Source: Amycolatopsis lurida | Lineage (GTDB): Bacteria > Actinomycetota > Actinomycetes > Mycobacteriales > Pseudonocardiaceae | NCBI RefSeq assembly: GCF_900105055.1 | Contig: NZ_FNTA01000004.1 | Location: 6,603,501 to 6,667,500 of the forward strand | Length of the DNA stretch: 64,000 nucleotides | Direction of reading: 5' to 3' | Shown here: piece after piece, positions 36,254-45,107 of the stretch | Position numbering within the stretch: position 1 is the stretch's first letter | Layout: each line of letters begins with the position of its first letter | Made by a program: the position numbers and the translations under genes | Notes under the pieces: model-generated | The model's database searches: none | Told to the model about the DNA's origin: nothing | What the model saw: the letters and a program-made list of their open reading frames with translations, nothing else

Positions 36254-38532
36254 CCACCACTGAAGTCTCCAAGCAGACCACCGGCAACGGAGTGGGGACG
36301 AGCCCGCAGCGGCCCGACGGCACGGTGAAGGTCCGCGGCGAATTCGCCTACTCCTCGGATCTGTGGCACGAGGACATGCTGTGGGGCGCGACGTTGCGCA
36401 GCCCGCATCCCTACGCGCGGATCACCGGCATCGACATCACCGAAGCCCTTGCGGTGCAAGGGGTGTACGCGGTGCTGACGCACGAAGACGTACCCGGCGT
36501 GAACAAGTACGGGCTGGAGCACGCGGATCAGCCGGTGCTCGCCGTCGACGTCGTCCGCTATCAGGGCGAGCCCGTCGCGCTGGTCGCCGCGGACCACCCC
36601 GAGACCGCGCGCCGCGCGATGAAGCGGATCAAGGTCTCCTACGAGGTCCTCGAACCGGTGACGGATTCCGAGAAGGCCGCCGCCGGCGAGGGAGCCGAGC
36701 TGCACCCCGGCGGGAACGTCGTGCGGCACGCGAAGATCCGGCACGGTGACCAGTCGGTGAAGGCCGACGTCGTGGTGTCCGGGGTTTACGAGGTCGGTAT
36801 GCAGGACCAGGCCTTCCTCGGGCCGGAGTCGGGTATGGCGATCCCGGACACCGAAGGCGGCGTCGACCTTTACGTGGCCACGCAATGGCTTCACGTCGAC
36901 CAGCAGCAGATCGTCGCCGCGCTGGGCCTGCCCAAGGACAAGGTGCGGCTGACACTGGGCGGGGTCGGCGGCGCGTTCGGCGGCCGCGAGGACCTCTCGA
37001 TCCAGGTCCACGCGTGCCTGCTGGCGCTGCACACCGGCAAGCCGGTCAAGATGGTCTACAACCGCGAGGAGTCCTTCTACGGCCACGTGCACCGCCACCC
37101 GGCGAAGATGTACTACGAGCACGGCGCGGACAAGGACGGTCGCCTCGTCTACGTCCGGGCGAAGCTGTACCTGGACGGCGGTGCGTACGCCTCGTCCACC
37201 GGTGCGGTGGTCGCGAACGCCGCCACGCTCGGCGTCGGTCCGTACAATGTGGACAGTGCTTCGGTCGACTGCTGGGGCGTGTACACCAACAACCCACCAT
37301 GTGGCGCGATGCGTGGTTTCGGCGCGGTGCAGGCGGGTTTCGCCTACGAATCGCAGATGGACAAGCTCGCCGAGGCGTGCGGGATCGACCCGGTCGACAT
37401 CCGGATCCGCAACGCGATGGCCGAAGGCAGCGTGATGCCGACCGGGCAGATCGTCGACTCGGCGGCCCCGGTCGCCGAGCTGCTGGAACGCCTGCGCGCC
37501 AAGCCGTTGCCGGTCACGCACGAAGAACTCGACCTGCGCCGCATGCCCGGCGGCGTCTCCAACACCACCCACGGCGAAGGCGTCGTCCGCGGTGTCGGGT
37601 ACGCGGTCGGCATCAAGAACATCTGCTTCTCCGAAGGCTTCGACGACTACTCGACCGCCCGCGTGCGGCTGCAACTCGTCGGCGGCGAACCCGCGGCGAC
37701 CGTGCACACCGCCGCCTGCGAGGTCGGCCAGGGCCTCGTCACGATCATGCAGCAGATCGTCCGGACCGAACTCGGCATCGACCAGGTGACCATCCTGCCG
37801 ATGGACACGAACATCGGCAACGGCGGCTCGACGTCGGCCTCCCGGCAAAGTTATGTCACCGGTGGCGCCGTCCAGGCCGCGTGCGTCGCGGTGCGTTCGG
37901 GGCTGCACAAGCACTTGGCGGGCAAACTCGCCGCGGACGGGAAGCTGAGCGTCGTCGCGAACAAGGTCGTCTCCGCCGACGGAAGCGTGCTCGCGGATCT
38001 CGCCGACGTCCTCGGCGACGAGGTCTTCGACGAGACCGTGGAATGGCGTCACCGGCCCACGGTGCCCATCGATCCCGAGACAGGGCAAGGGAACGCGCAC
38101 GTCCAGTACGGTTTCGCGGCACACCGCGCGGTCGTGGACGTCGACACCGAACTCGGCCTGATCAAGGTCGTCGCGCTCGACTGCGCACAGGACGTCGGCA
38201 AGGCGCTCAACCCGCAGGCGGTGCTCGGCCAGATCCAGGGCGGCTCCGCGCAGGGTCTCGGGCTCGCGGTGATGGAGGAGATCCAGACCGACGGCGGGAA
38301 GATCCGCAATCCGTCGTTCACCGACTACCTGATCCCGACCGTGCTGGACATGCCGCCGATGGACATCGACGTCCTGGAACGGCCCGACCCCAACGCGCCG
38401 TATGGTCTGCGCGGGGTCGGGGAACCGCCGACGATCTCGTCCACCCCGGCGATCGTCGCGGCCATCCGCGCGGCCACCGGGCTCGCGCTGCCTCGCGTGC
38501 CCGTGCGCCCGGAGCACCTCACCGGCACCTGA
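36250..38532 (+). CDS. Xanthine dehydrogenase molybdenum-binding subunit
   Basis: A 760-residue catalytic subunit that oxidises hypoxanthine and xanthine to urate at a molybdopterin centre. Motifs include GGVGGAFGGRED, NPPCGAMRGFGAVQ, CEVGQGLVTIMQQI, GGSAQGLGLAVMEEI and the C-terminal GLRGVGEPP, whose Glu is the catalytic base. The start overlaps the deaminase stop (ATGA). Genes for molybdenum-cofactor insertion (XdhC-like) are not in the window. Confidence 0.95.
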   Translation: MTTTEVSKQTTGNGVGTSPQRPDGTVKVRGEFAYSSDLWHEDMLWGATLRSPHPYARITGIDITEALAVQGVYAVLTHEDVPGVNKYGLEHADQPVLAVDVVRYQGEPVALVAADHPETARRAMKRIKVSYEVLEPVTDSEKAAAGEGAELHPGGNVVRHAKIRHGDQSVKADVVVSGVYEVGMQDQAFLGPESGMAIPDTEGGVDLYVATQWLHVDQQQIVAALGLPKDKVRLTLGGVGGAFGGREDLSIQVHACLLALHTGKPVKMVYNREESFYGHVHRHPAKMYYEHGADKDGRLVYVRAKLYLDGGAYASSTGAVVANAATLGVGPYNVDSASVDCWGVYTNNPPCGAMRGFGAVQAGFAYESQMDKLAEACGIDPVDIRIRNAMAEGSVMPTGQIVDSAAPVAELLERLRAKPLPVTHEELDLRRMPGGVSNTTHGEGVVRGVGYAVGIKNICFSEGFDDYSTARVRLQLVGGEPAATVHTAACEVGQGLVTIMQQIVRTELGIDQVTILPMDTNIGNGGSTSASRQSYVTGGAVQAACVAVRSGLHKHLAGKLAADGKLSVVANKVVSADGSVLADLADVLGDEVFDETVEWRHRPTVPIDPETGQGNAHVQYGFAAHRAVVDVDTELGLIKVVALDCAQDVGKALNPQAVLGQIQGGSAQGLGLAVMEEIQTDGGKIRNPSFTDYLIPTVLDMPPMDIDVLERPDPNAPYGLRGVGEPPTISSTPAIVAAIRAATGLALPRVPVRPEHLTGT

Positions 38533-38564
38533 TATCCGTACTTTTTCGAGCTAGGAGCACATCC

Positions 38565-39059
38565 GTGGGTACCCGTCTGTCCATTTCGGAGTCCGATGAG
38601 CAGAAATGGCTCGCCGAAGCCGTTCAGCTGGCCACCGCGAACGTCGAGCGCGGCGGCGGCCCGTTCGGCGCGATGATCGTCCGGGACGGTTCGGTGCTGG
38701 CCACCGGGACCAACCAGGTGACCCCGACGCTGGACCCGACGGCGCACGCCGAGGTGGTCGCGATCCGCGCGGCCTGCCAGGCGATCGGCGACTACAAACT
38801 CGACGGCTGCGTCCTCGTGACCTCCTGCGAGCCTTGCCCGCTCTGCCTTTCCGCCGCGCTCTGGGCGCGTGTCGGCAAGGTCGTCTACGCCGCGGACCGC
38901 CATGACGCGGCCGAGGCGGGCTTCGACGACCGCGAGTTCTACGACCTCTTTTCCCGCCCGCGCGAGACCTGGTCGCTACCCGTCGGCCAACTGTCCCTTC
39001 CGGACTCCTTCGCGCCTTTCCAGGCCTGGCTGTCGAAACCCGACAAGAAGGCCTACTAG
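38565..39059 (+). CDS. guaD: Guanine deaminase (cytidine-deaminase fold)
   Basis: A 164-residue zinc deaminase. Zinc ligands and catalytic Glu are in PTAHAEVVAIRAA and CEPCPLC. Features near the C-terminus (DDREFYDLFSRPR) are those of Bacillus-type guanine deaminase, in which a C-terminal segment closes over the partner's active site. It converts guanine to xanthine, feeding xanthine dehydrogenase directly upstream. The GTG at 38565 has AGGAG seven bases before it. Confidence 0.88.
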   Translation: MGTRLSISESDEQKWLAEAVQLATANVERGGGPFGAMIVRDGSVLATGTNQVTPTLDPTAHAEVVAIRAACQAIGDYKLDGCVLVTSCEPCPLCLSAALWARVGKVVYAADRHDAAEAGFDDREFYDLFSRPRETWSLPVGQLSLPDSFAPFQAWLSKPDKKAY

Positions 39060-39073
39060 AAACTCTTCCCGCC

Positions 39074-39087
39074 CCACAACGTTGTGG
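39074..39087. promoter_or_regulatory. 14-bp palindrome before the purine permease
   Basis: CCACAACGTTGTGG is a perfect palindrome in the 35-base gap between guanine deaminase and the permease. Its right edge overlaps the GGAG Shine-Dalgarno sequence. It could be an operator or a small RNA hairpin masking the ribosome site. Confidence 0.35.
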
Positions 39088-39094
39088 AGTAGGC

Positions 39095-40537
39095 ATGACC
39101 CAATTAGGTACAGAGCGTCCCCCGCTGCCCTCGTCCGAGCCGAGGCGGCTGTCCGGGCTCGACCGCTGGTTCAAGATCTCCCACCGCGGCAGCACGATCG
39201 GCCGCGAGGTGCGCGGCGGGATCACCACGTTCGTCGCGATGTGCTACATCGTGCTGCTCAACCCGCTCATCCTCGGCGCGTCGGCGGACATCACCGGCGC
39301 CCGGCTGAGTACCGAGGCGATCACGACCGCGACCGCGCTGGCGGCGGGGGTCACCACGATCCTGATGGGACTGGTCGGCAACGCGCCGCTGGCGCTCGCG
39401 GCCGGTCTCGGCGTCAACGGTGTCGTCGCCTTCCAGATGGCTCCGGCGATGACGTGGGCGCAGGCCTTCGGGCTCGTCGTCCTCGAAGGTTTCTGCATCG
39501 TGCTGATGGCGGTTTCCGGTGTCCGGGAACGGATCATCAACGCGATCCCGATGGCGCTCAAGGTCGCGATCACCGTCGGCATCGGCCTCTACATCGCGCT
39601 GGTCGGCCTGGTCAGCGCGGGGTTCGTGACCAGGACACCGGATTCGGCGCAGTCGACGGTGCCGGTGCGGATGGGGATCGCGGGCCATCTCGAAGGCTGG
39701 CCGATCGCGATCTTCTGCCTCGGGCTGTTGCTGATGATCGTGCTCGTGAGCCGCGGCGTGCCGGGCGCGGTGCTGATCAGCATCGCGGTGGCGACCGGGC
39801 TCGCGGTGCTGGTCAACAGCGTGTTCCACGTCGAAGGCTGGGGGCTGGTCGAACCCAAGGTGCCCGACCAGGTCGTGGCGCATCCCGATTTCAGCCTGCT
39901 GGGCGACATCGATCTCTTCGGCGGCTTCGGGTCGGCGGGCGCGGTGACGGCGGCGGTGTTCCTGTTCACGCTGGTGCTGTCCGGTTTCTTCGACGCGATG
40001 GGCACGATCACGTCCGTCTCGGAGGAGGCGGGCCTGGTCAAGAACGGCAAGGTCGAGGGGATGGGCCGCATCCTGCTGGTCGACGGCGCGGGCGCGCTGG
40101 CGGGCGGCGTCACCGGATCGGCGCCGAACACCGTGTTCCTCGAATCGGCCGCCGGCGTCGGGGAGGGCGCGCGGACGGGACTGGCGAGCATCGTCACCGG
40201 CGGGCTGTTCACCGCCACGCTGTTCCTGACGCCGATCGCGGCCATCGTCCCGGCGCAGGCCGCGGCGCCCGCGCTGGTGGTCATCGGCGGGATGATGATG
40301 GCGCAATGCGCGCGGATCCCTTGGCGGGACCTGGATTTCGCGATCCCGGTGTTCCTGACCATCGCGCTGATCCCGTTCACCTACTCGATCACCAACGGGA
40401 TCGGCGCCGGGCTGGTCGCCTACGTGCTGATCAAGATCTGCAAGGGCAAGATCCGCGAGATCGGCTGGATCCTCGGGATCCTGGCCGCGGTGTTCGGGGT
40501 GTACTTCGGGATCGAAGGGATCATGTCGTGGTTCTGA
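39095..40537 (+). CDS. NCS2/AzgA-type purine permease
   Basis: A 480-residue membrane protein with about 12-14 helices. AzgA-type motifs: GITTFVAMCYIVLLNPLIL, TALAAGVTTILMGLVGNAP, ALAAGLGVNGVVAF, LSGFFDAMGTITSVSEEAG and GSAPNTVFLESAAGVGEGAR. This subgroup takes up hypoxanthine, guanine or adenine. It supplies substrate to the deaminases and dehydrogenase encoded before it. The ATG has GGAG five bases upstream. Confidence 0.93.
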   Translation: MTQLGTERPPLPSSEPRRLSGLDRWFKISHRGSTIGREVRGGITTFVAMCYIVLLNPLILGASADITGARLSTEAITTATALAAGVTTILMGLVGNAPLALAAGLGVNGVVAFQMAPAMTWAQAFGLVVLEGFCIVLMAVSGVRERIINAIPMALKVAITVGIGLYIALVGLVSAGFVTRTPDSAQSTVPVRMGIAGHLEGWPIAIFCLGLLLMIVLVSRGVPGAVLISIAVATGLAVLVNSVFHVEGWGLVEPKVPDQVVAHPDFSLLGDIDLFGGFGSAGAVTAAVFLFTLVLSGFFDAMGTITSVSEEAGLVKNGKVEGMGRILLVDGAGALAGGVTGSAPNTVFLESAAGVGEGARTGLASIVTGGLFTATLFLTPIAAIVPAQAAAPALVVIGGMMMAQCARIPWRDLDFAIPVFLTIALIPFTYSITNGIGAGLVAYVLIKICKGKIREIGWILGILAAVFGVYFGIEGIMSWF

Positions 40538-40899
40538 TGTTCCTCAACGGCGGCGGGATGCGCGGCGGACCGCTGCACGAACAGTTGCAGGGCGCGCCGT
40601 TGTGCTGCGTGGCCCGATCCGCGCCCAAGTACCACTACTTCTCGGTGGGCGACCGGTTCCCGGCGATGCACGAGGGCGGTTCCGCGACCGTCGTGGGCGA
40701 GGTCTACGACCTGCCGCTCACGGTGCTGCGGGACCATCTCGTCCCGGCGGAACCGCCGGAACTGGAGCTGGGCGTCATCGAACTGGAGGACGGCGCCGCC
40801 TGCCTCGCCACCATCCTGCGTTCGTCCTATGTGGACTCTCCGGAGCTGACGGACATCTCCGCGATGGGGGACTGGCGGGCGTATCTCGCGTCCCGCTAG
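40528..40899 (+). CDS. Stand-alone AtzF-C / gamma-glutamylcyclotransferase-like protein
   Basis: A 123-residue protein starting VVLMFLNGGGMRGGPLHEQL, the pattern of the C-terminal domain of allophanate hydrolases and related glutamylcyclotransferase-like folds. Further support is APKYHYFSVGDRFPAM and the stretch VVGEVYDLPLTVLRDHLVP. The GTG at 40528 lies eight bases after GAAGGG and overlaps the end of the permease gene; the ATG at 40537 is an alternative. In a purine operon it may bind or process a urea-like or ureido intermediate, but this is inference; no amidase domain is attached. Confidence 0.68.
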   Translation: MVLMFLNGGGMRGGPLHEQLQGAPLCCVARSAPKYHYFSVGDRFPAMHEGGSATVVGEVYDLPLTVLRDHLVPAEPPELELGVIELEDGAACLATILRSSYVDSPELTDISAMGDWRAYLASR

Positions 40900-40902
40900 T
40901 GG

Positions 40903-40938
40903 TCCGTGAAGGCCTCCCGGCGGGGAGGCCTTCACGGA
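40903..40938. terminator. Bidirectional terminator (GTGAAGGCCTCC family)
   Basis: TCCGTGAAGGCCTCCC at 40903-40918 pairs perfectly with 40923-40938 around four bases. It lies between the converging AtzF-C-like and secreted-protein genes and shares its arm with the hairpin at 11079. Confidence 0.8.
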
Positions 40939-40941
40939 ACG

Positions 40942-41631
40942 TCAGAGCACGAAGACGAGGTCGCTCGCCGCCGCGTGGAACATCTCGGGCGCGCCCGCGT
41001 AGAAGGCCCGCCAGGCGCCGGGCTTGCGGTGCTCGGCCGAAGCCGCGAAGGCCCAGGTGGTGCCGTTCCAGGTGGCGGTGACCGTCGCCGCCGTGGTCCA
41101 GCGGTAGGTGCTGAACGAGAAGTACTGGAGTTCGACCGGGATCGGGTTCGCGGTGTACCGGCCGGGGAACTCGATGGTGCCGGACGCGGTGACGGCCTTG
41201 GCCGCGTCCCGGCCCGCCGCGAACGACGTGATCTTCGCCGGGTGAAGCACGACGATCTTCGCGGTGTCGGCGCCCGAGTTCGCGATCGACGGGTTGGTGG
41301 AGAAGAAGTCGGCGCGGTAGCTGCCGGTGCGGATCGGGGTCAGCGTCGCGCTGTACGCGCCGGCGGCGTCGGTGACCGGCTTGGCCTGCGCCTCACCGCA
41401 GAAGCCGTTGAAGCAGAACGAGATGCCGACCTCGGCGCCCGCGATCGGGGTGGCGTCGGCCTTGGTGAGCTTCCCGGAGATCGTGACGCTCTGTCCGGCG
41501 TCGATCTTGGTGCTGCTGGTGGTCGCGGTGAGGGTGGACGGCTGGACCTCGGCGGCGGTCGCGGGTACCGCGCCCGCGGTGAGCAGCGCGGCCGCGGCGA
41601 TGGTGCCGATCACGAGCTTCCTGATGATCAT
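40942..41631 (-). CDS. Secreted protein of unknown function
   Basis: A 229-residue protein with a clear signal peptide: basic MIIRKL, a hydrophobic core and a cleavage site after PATAA. The mature part begins with an Ig-like beta-rich region (SSTKIDAGQSVTISGKLTKA) containing a Cys pair in SFCFNGFCGE. A second Thr/Ala-rich beta region follows. It resembles actinobacterial secreted Ig-like proteins; no catalytic motif is visible. GGGGAGA precedes the start. It is out of keeping with the purine genes around it. Confidence 0.7.
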   Translation of the reverse strand: MIIRKLVIGTIAAAALLTAGAVPATAAEVQPSTLTATTSSTKIDAGQSVTISGKLTKADATPIAGAEVGISFCFNGFCGEAQAKPVTDAAGAYSATLTPIRTGSYRADFFSTNPSIANSGADTAKIVVLHPAKITSFAAGRDAAKAVTASGTIEFPGRYTANPIPVELQYFSFSTYRWTTAATVTATWNGTTWAFAASAEHRKPGAWRAFYAGAPEMFHAAASDLVFVL

Positions 41632-41733
41632 GGTCTCCCCAAACGGATTCCGGTGTTGGCGACGGCTAGGTCGGCCGGAAGCCGTTGTCCGTTGCGGGGA
41701 AATCCCGGTGTTCAGAAGCCTGCCGTCGGTGCT

Positions 41734-42309
41734 TCACGCAGCAGGGAGCAACGTGCGTGCGAAGGCCACCGACGAGGCGCCCGCGACCTCGAGTGCTTCG
41801 GTGTTACGCAGCGAACGGCTCAACACGAACGCTCCTTCGAGGCTGTTCACCAAGGCGATGGTGAGGCGCCGCGCGGCTTCCGGCTCGAGCCCGTACTTGC
41901 CCAGCTTCTCGGAGCCGGTCTCGATCCACGCCGTGAAGACGTCGGCCGTCGCGATCCGCAGCTTCTCGTTGGTGCTGGCGACCTCCAGCGCGACCGTCGC
42001 GATGGGGCAGGCGTCGGCGTAGTCGGTCGCCTTCAGCGTCTCGGCGGCGCTGGCGAAGCAGGCCTCGATACCGTGGACGAGGTCCGGTTCGTCGGCGAAG
42101 AAGATCTCGAACAGCGCGAGGTACATCATCCCCGAGGTGCGGATGACCTCCTCGCCGAGCTGTTCCTTGCCGCCGGGGAAGAAGTGGTACAGCGAGCCGA
42201 ACGGCGCGTTCGCCGCCTCGACGATCTGCTTCACCCCGGTGCCGGTGTACCCGTTGCGCCGGAGCAGCTCGGCGCCGGCGTTCACGATGCGTTCCCGCGT
42301 TCCAGTCAC
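41734..42309 (-). CDS. TetR-family regulator
   Basis: A 191-residue repressor beginning VTGTRERIVNAGAELLRRNG. The recognition segment is TGVKQIVEAANAPFGSLYHFF, and the C-terminal domain contains CPIATVALEVAS, seen in the LmrA/YxaF-like subgroup. The start is set at GTG 42309; the longer start at 42342 would place the operator palindrome inside the gene. No partner gene remains on the other side, where only a broken lipase fragment is found. Confidence 0.85.
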   Translation of the reverse strand: MTGTRERIVNAGAELLRRNGYTGTGVKQIVEAANAPFGSLYHFFPGGKEQLGEEVIRTSGMMYLALFEIFFADEPDLVHGIEACFASAAETLKATDYADACPIATVALEVASTNEKLRIATADVFTAWIETGSEKLGKYGLEPEAARRLTIALVNSLEGAFVLSRSLRNTEALEVAGASSVAFARTLLPAA

Positions 42310-42317
42310 TCCGCCAT

Positions 42318-42333
42318 GATAGAGCGTTCTATC
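42318..42333. promoter_or_regulatory. TetR-type operator
   Basis: GATAGAGCGTTCTATC: six-base perfect arms around GCGT, nine bases upstream of the TetR start. This resembles the TAGA...TCTA operators of LmrA/YxaF-like regulators and suggests autoregulation. Confidence 0.6.
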
Positions 42334-42370
42334 CAACCGCAAACGTGAAAGATGCTCACTTCTATTGGGG

Positions 42371-42515
42371 GCGGCAGGCGCCGGCTACGTCGACACCTAC
42401 GGGCCGAGCCTCGGGCACGACGCCTGTTCCGGGCGGTGGCCTACCACCCGTATGCGGCGGGCATGAAGGCCGAAGCCGACCTGATCTTCAAGGCGCTGGG
42501 CGGAACCGCCGCGGT
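42371..42515 (+). pseudogene. Remnant of a secreted SGNH/GDSL hydrolase C-terminus
   Basis: In one frame (42371-42430) the sequence reads AAGAGYVDTYGPSLGHDAC, the characteristic late block of secreted SGNH lipases containing the conserved GHD. One base frame away it continues FRAVAYHPYAAGMKAEADLI, matching the catalytic HP-N/Y-G end of the family. A frameshift near 42428 separates the parts and no N-terminal half or start is present. It is probably a decayed fragment. The remaining gap (to 42720) shows no gene. Confidence 0.5.
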
Positions 42516-42720
42516 GTCCACGAAGCCCCGGACGCGCGGAACGCGGCCACCGCGGACGAAACTCCGGCGCACGGCCACCGCGGCGGGACTTGTGCCTCGG
42601 TCCTAGCCATCCCTCGTTCCTTGGTTCACCTTCCGGCGCTACCTGCGGTCGATGTTCGCCCGGTGTGCCCGGCCCTAGCGTCGTGAGCCGTTGGGAAACC
42701 AAGGAAGAAGGGGGAAGTAC

Positions 42721-44226
42721 ATGAAGCGGTTCTTGGCCGCCGGGTTGCTCCCGGTGATCGTGGGCGGGCTGCTCGCCGGAGCCACACCGGCTTCGGCGAG
42801 CGTCCCGGCTCACTACGCCGACCAGAAGCTGGATTGGCATCCCTGCGCGGCGGAGGAACTGGTCACGTTGCCGCCGGGCACCGACATCAGCGGGCTCGAA
42901 TGCTCGACGTTCCGCACACCCCGGGACTGGGATCGTGCGGGCGAGCGGCAGGACCTGACCATCGCCGTCAGCAGGCTGAAGGCCACCGGCACCTCGACGG
43001 CCTCGTTGCTCACCAACCCGGGCGGGCCGGGCGGTCCTGGGCGCTGGTTCCCGGTGACGTTCCGCGGGCAGGAGAAACTGCGCGAGCACCAGGACATCAT
43101 CGGCATCGACGTGCGCGGGACCGGCAAAAGCACCAACGTCACCTGCCGGGGCACGGCCGACCTCATCCGGCAGCTGGATCCACGTGACCGGGATCCGCGC
43201 AATCTGAACCAGATCCTGGCCAACGCCGAGCACGTGGCCAGGTCCTGCCAGAGCGCCGGCGGCGAACTCGGGCCGTTGATCACCACCCACCAGACGATCC
43301 GGGACTTCGATCTGCTCCGCGACCTGCTCGGCCGCGAGAAGATCAACTGGGTCGGGTATTCGGGCGGCACCTGGCTGGGAGCGCACTACGCGCAGCAGTT
43401 CCCGCAGCGGACCGGGCGGTTCGTCCTGGACTCCGCGACAGAGTTCACCACGGACTGGCAGAAGACGTTCGACCGGCAGCCGGTCGGCTTCGAACGGCGC
43501 TGGCGGCAGGACTTCCTGCCGTGGATGGCGCGGTACGACGCCAAGTACCACTTCGGCACCAACGGTGAAGAGGTCCGGCAGAACTACGAGCGGGTCCGCT
43601 ACGCCTTGTCCCGCAAGCCGCTGAACGGGAGCGGGCCGATGGAGCTCGACATGGCCATCATCTACATGCTGTACAAGAAGGCGACCTTCCCGGCGCTGGC
43701 CGACCTGCTGGTCAAGATCCGGGACGCGATGGAGAACCCGGCGGCCGTGGCCGAGGCGAAGGCCGCCGTCGAGGCGGTGGGTGACCACCCCGACGCGCAG
43801 GACGCCACCTTCTGGAACACCCTCTGTGGTGAGGGGCGTTTCACCGGCACCCGTGAGTCGCTGATCCGCGCTTCGCAGCGGAACCTGGACCGCGGTCTGC
43901 TCCTGGCGGGTGGCGGCACGCTGAACGCCTCGGTCTGCCTGTTCTGGGACAAGGAACCCCGTCCGCTGCCGAAAATGGACGGCAAGGGGGTTCCGCCGGT
44001 GCTGATCGTGCACTCGGAGCACGACCCCGCCACGGCGATCGAGGGTGCCCGGAAGGCGCACGCGGGGTTCGCGAACTCGCGCATGCTGACCGTGACCGGT
44101 GAGGGCGACCACGGGCTCTACGCGGACGGGAACCCCGCGGTGGACAAGATCGTGAACGCCTTCCTGGTCGACGGGGTCGTCCCCGCCGACCAGAGCGTCC
44201 CGGGCATGCCGCTGCCGGTGCCCTAG
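42721..44226 (+). CDS. Secreted alpha/beta-hydrolase peptidase (tripeptidyl aminopeptidase type)
   Basis: A 501-residue secreted enzyme. A signal peptide (MKRFLAAGLLPVIVGGLLAG, cleavage near PASAS) is followed by an alpha/beta-hydrolase fold with oxyanion segment LLTNPGGPGGPG, IGIDVRGTGKS, nucleophile Ser in WVGYSGGTW, and a likely catalytic Asp and His in HSEHDPATA and GEGDHGLY. These match Streptomyces tripeptidyl aminopeptidases (S33). A GGAAGAAGGGGGAAG stretch precedes the ATG. Its stop overlaps the uricase stop on the other strand by three bases (CTAG). Confidence 0.88.
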   Translation: MKRFLAAGLLPVIVGGLLAGATPASASVPAHYADQKLDWHPCAAEELVTLPPGTDISGLECSTFRTPRDWDRAGERQDLTIAVSRLKATGTSTASLLTNPGGPGGPGRWFPVTFRGQEKLREHQDIIGIDVRGTGKSTNVTCRGTADLIRQLDPRDRDPRNLNQILANAEHVARSCQSAGGELGPLITTHQTIRDFDLLRDLLGREKINWVGYSGGTWLGAHYAQQFPQRTGRFVLDSATEFTTDWQKTFDRQPVGFERRWRQDFLPWMARYDAKYHFGTNGEEVRQNYERVRYALSRKPLNGSGPMELDMAIIYMLYKKATFPALADLLVKIRDAMENPAAVAEAKAAVEAVGDHPDAQDATFWNTLCGEGRFTGTRESLIRASQRNLDRGLLLAGGGTLNASVCLFWDKEPRPLPKMDGKGVPPVLIVHSEHDPATAIEGARKAHAGFANSRMLTVTGEGDHGLYADGNPAVDKIVNAFLVDGVVPADQSVPGMPLPVP

Positions 44227-45101
44227 AAGGCGGCGAGGGTGTGCCAGGCCAGTCCTGGATCCTCGGCGTCATCGCGGAGGACGACACCCTCGATGAGGCC
44301 GTACGGGCGGTCGGCGGCGTAGAAGACCTCGTTGTCGTTCTTCAGCCCGAACGGTGACAGGTCCACCAGGAAGTGGTGCTTGTTCGGCAGCGAGAGCCGG
44401 ACTTCGGCGACCTCTTCGCGTTCCTTGAGCACAGCCTCTCCCATCGCGTACAGCGTTTGCTGCAGGGAGAGGCTGTGCTTGTCCGCGAAGGTCTCCAGCA
44501 GGATCCGCCGGACCTCGGCGTGGCTCGTGGCCCAGTCGATCCCGTCGCCCTGGTAGCGCCAGCGCGCGGTCACGGCGGTCGCGAGGATGCGGTCGTTCGT
44601 CTCGGCCAGCGTCGTGTACTCGTCGCGCGGGAAGCCGTGGAACTCCGAGCCGGTGGACTTGAGCACCACGAGATCGTCCAAACCGGACACGACCCAGGCC
44701 TGGTCACCCTGAACGGTCACCGCGGTCGTCCGCTTTTCGCTGCCCGCCTGGGAGAACGCGTGGTCGTGGCCGGAGATGCGGTTCCAGCCGTGTTCGTCGA
44801 TGAGGATCCGTGCGCCGGTGATGTGCTCGAACGAGCCGACGAAATGGCGTCCCAGACGCAGGGCGAAGTCCTCGATCTCGCCGACAGGGGCTTCCTTGGC
44901 GAAGGCGTAGACGGTGTTCTTCTGGGTGTCGGTCGCGACGACGTCGGCGTTGTCGCCGGTGAGGTGCGTGGCCGCGAGGTCCCCGCGCAACGACGTCGAA
45001 ACGGTGAGGTCCTTGAGGTGGTGGACGGTGCCTTCGCGCTGGACGGTGACGAGCCGGACTTCGGCCTTGCCGTACTGGTTGGGGCCCAGGGTGATGGCCA
45101 C
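44223..45101 (-). CDS. pucL: Uricase (urate oxidase)
   Basis: A 292-residue cofactor-free urate oxidase forming 5-hydroxyisourate. Motifs: NQYGKAEVRLVTV, TGDNADVVATDTQKNTVY (Thr and Asp of the active site), SGLDDLVVLKSTGSEFHGF, and NKHHFLVDL near the C-terminus. The protein starts at GTG 45101 with GGGAG upstream. No peroxisomal tail, as expected for bacteria. It is last in the operon regulator-OHCU decarboxylase-HIU hydrolase-uricase. Confidence 0.96.
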   Translation of the reverse strand: MAITLGPNQYGKAEVRLVTVQREGTVHHLKDLTVSTSLRGDLAATHLTGDNADVVATDTQKNTVYAFAKEAPVGEIEDFALRLGRHFVGSFEHITGARILIDEHGWNRISGHDHAFSQAGSEKRTTAVTVQGDQAWVVSGLDDLVVLKSTGSEFHGFPRDEYTTLAETNDRILATAVTARWRYQGDGIDWATSHAEVRRILLETFADKHSLSLQQTLYAMGEAVLKEREEVAEVRLSLPNKHHFLVDLSPFGLKNDNEVFYAADRPYGLIEGVVLRDDAEDPGLAWHTLAAF

Positions 45102-45107
45102 GGGCGA

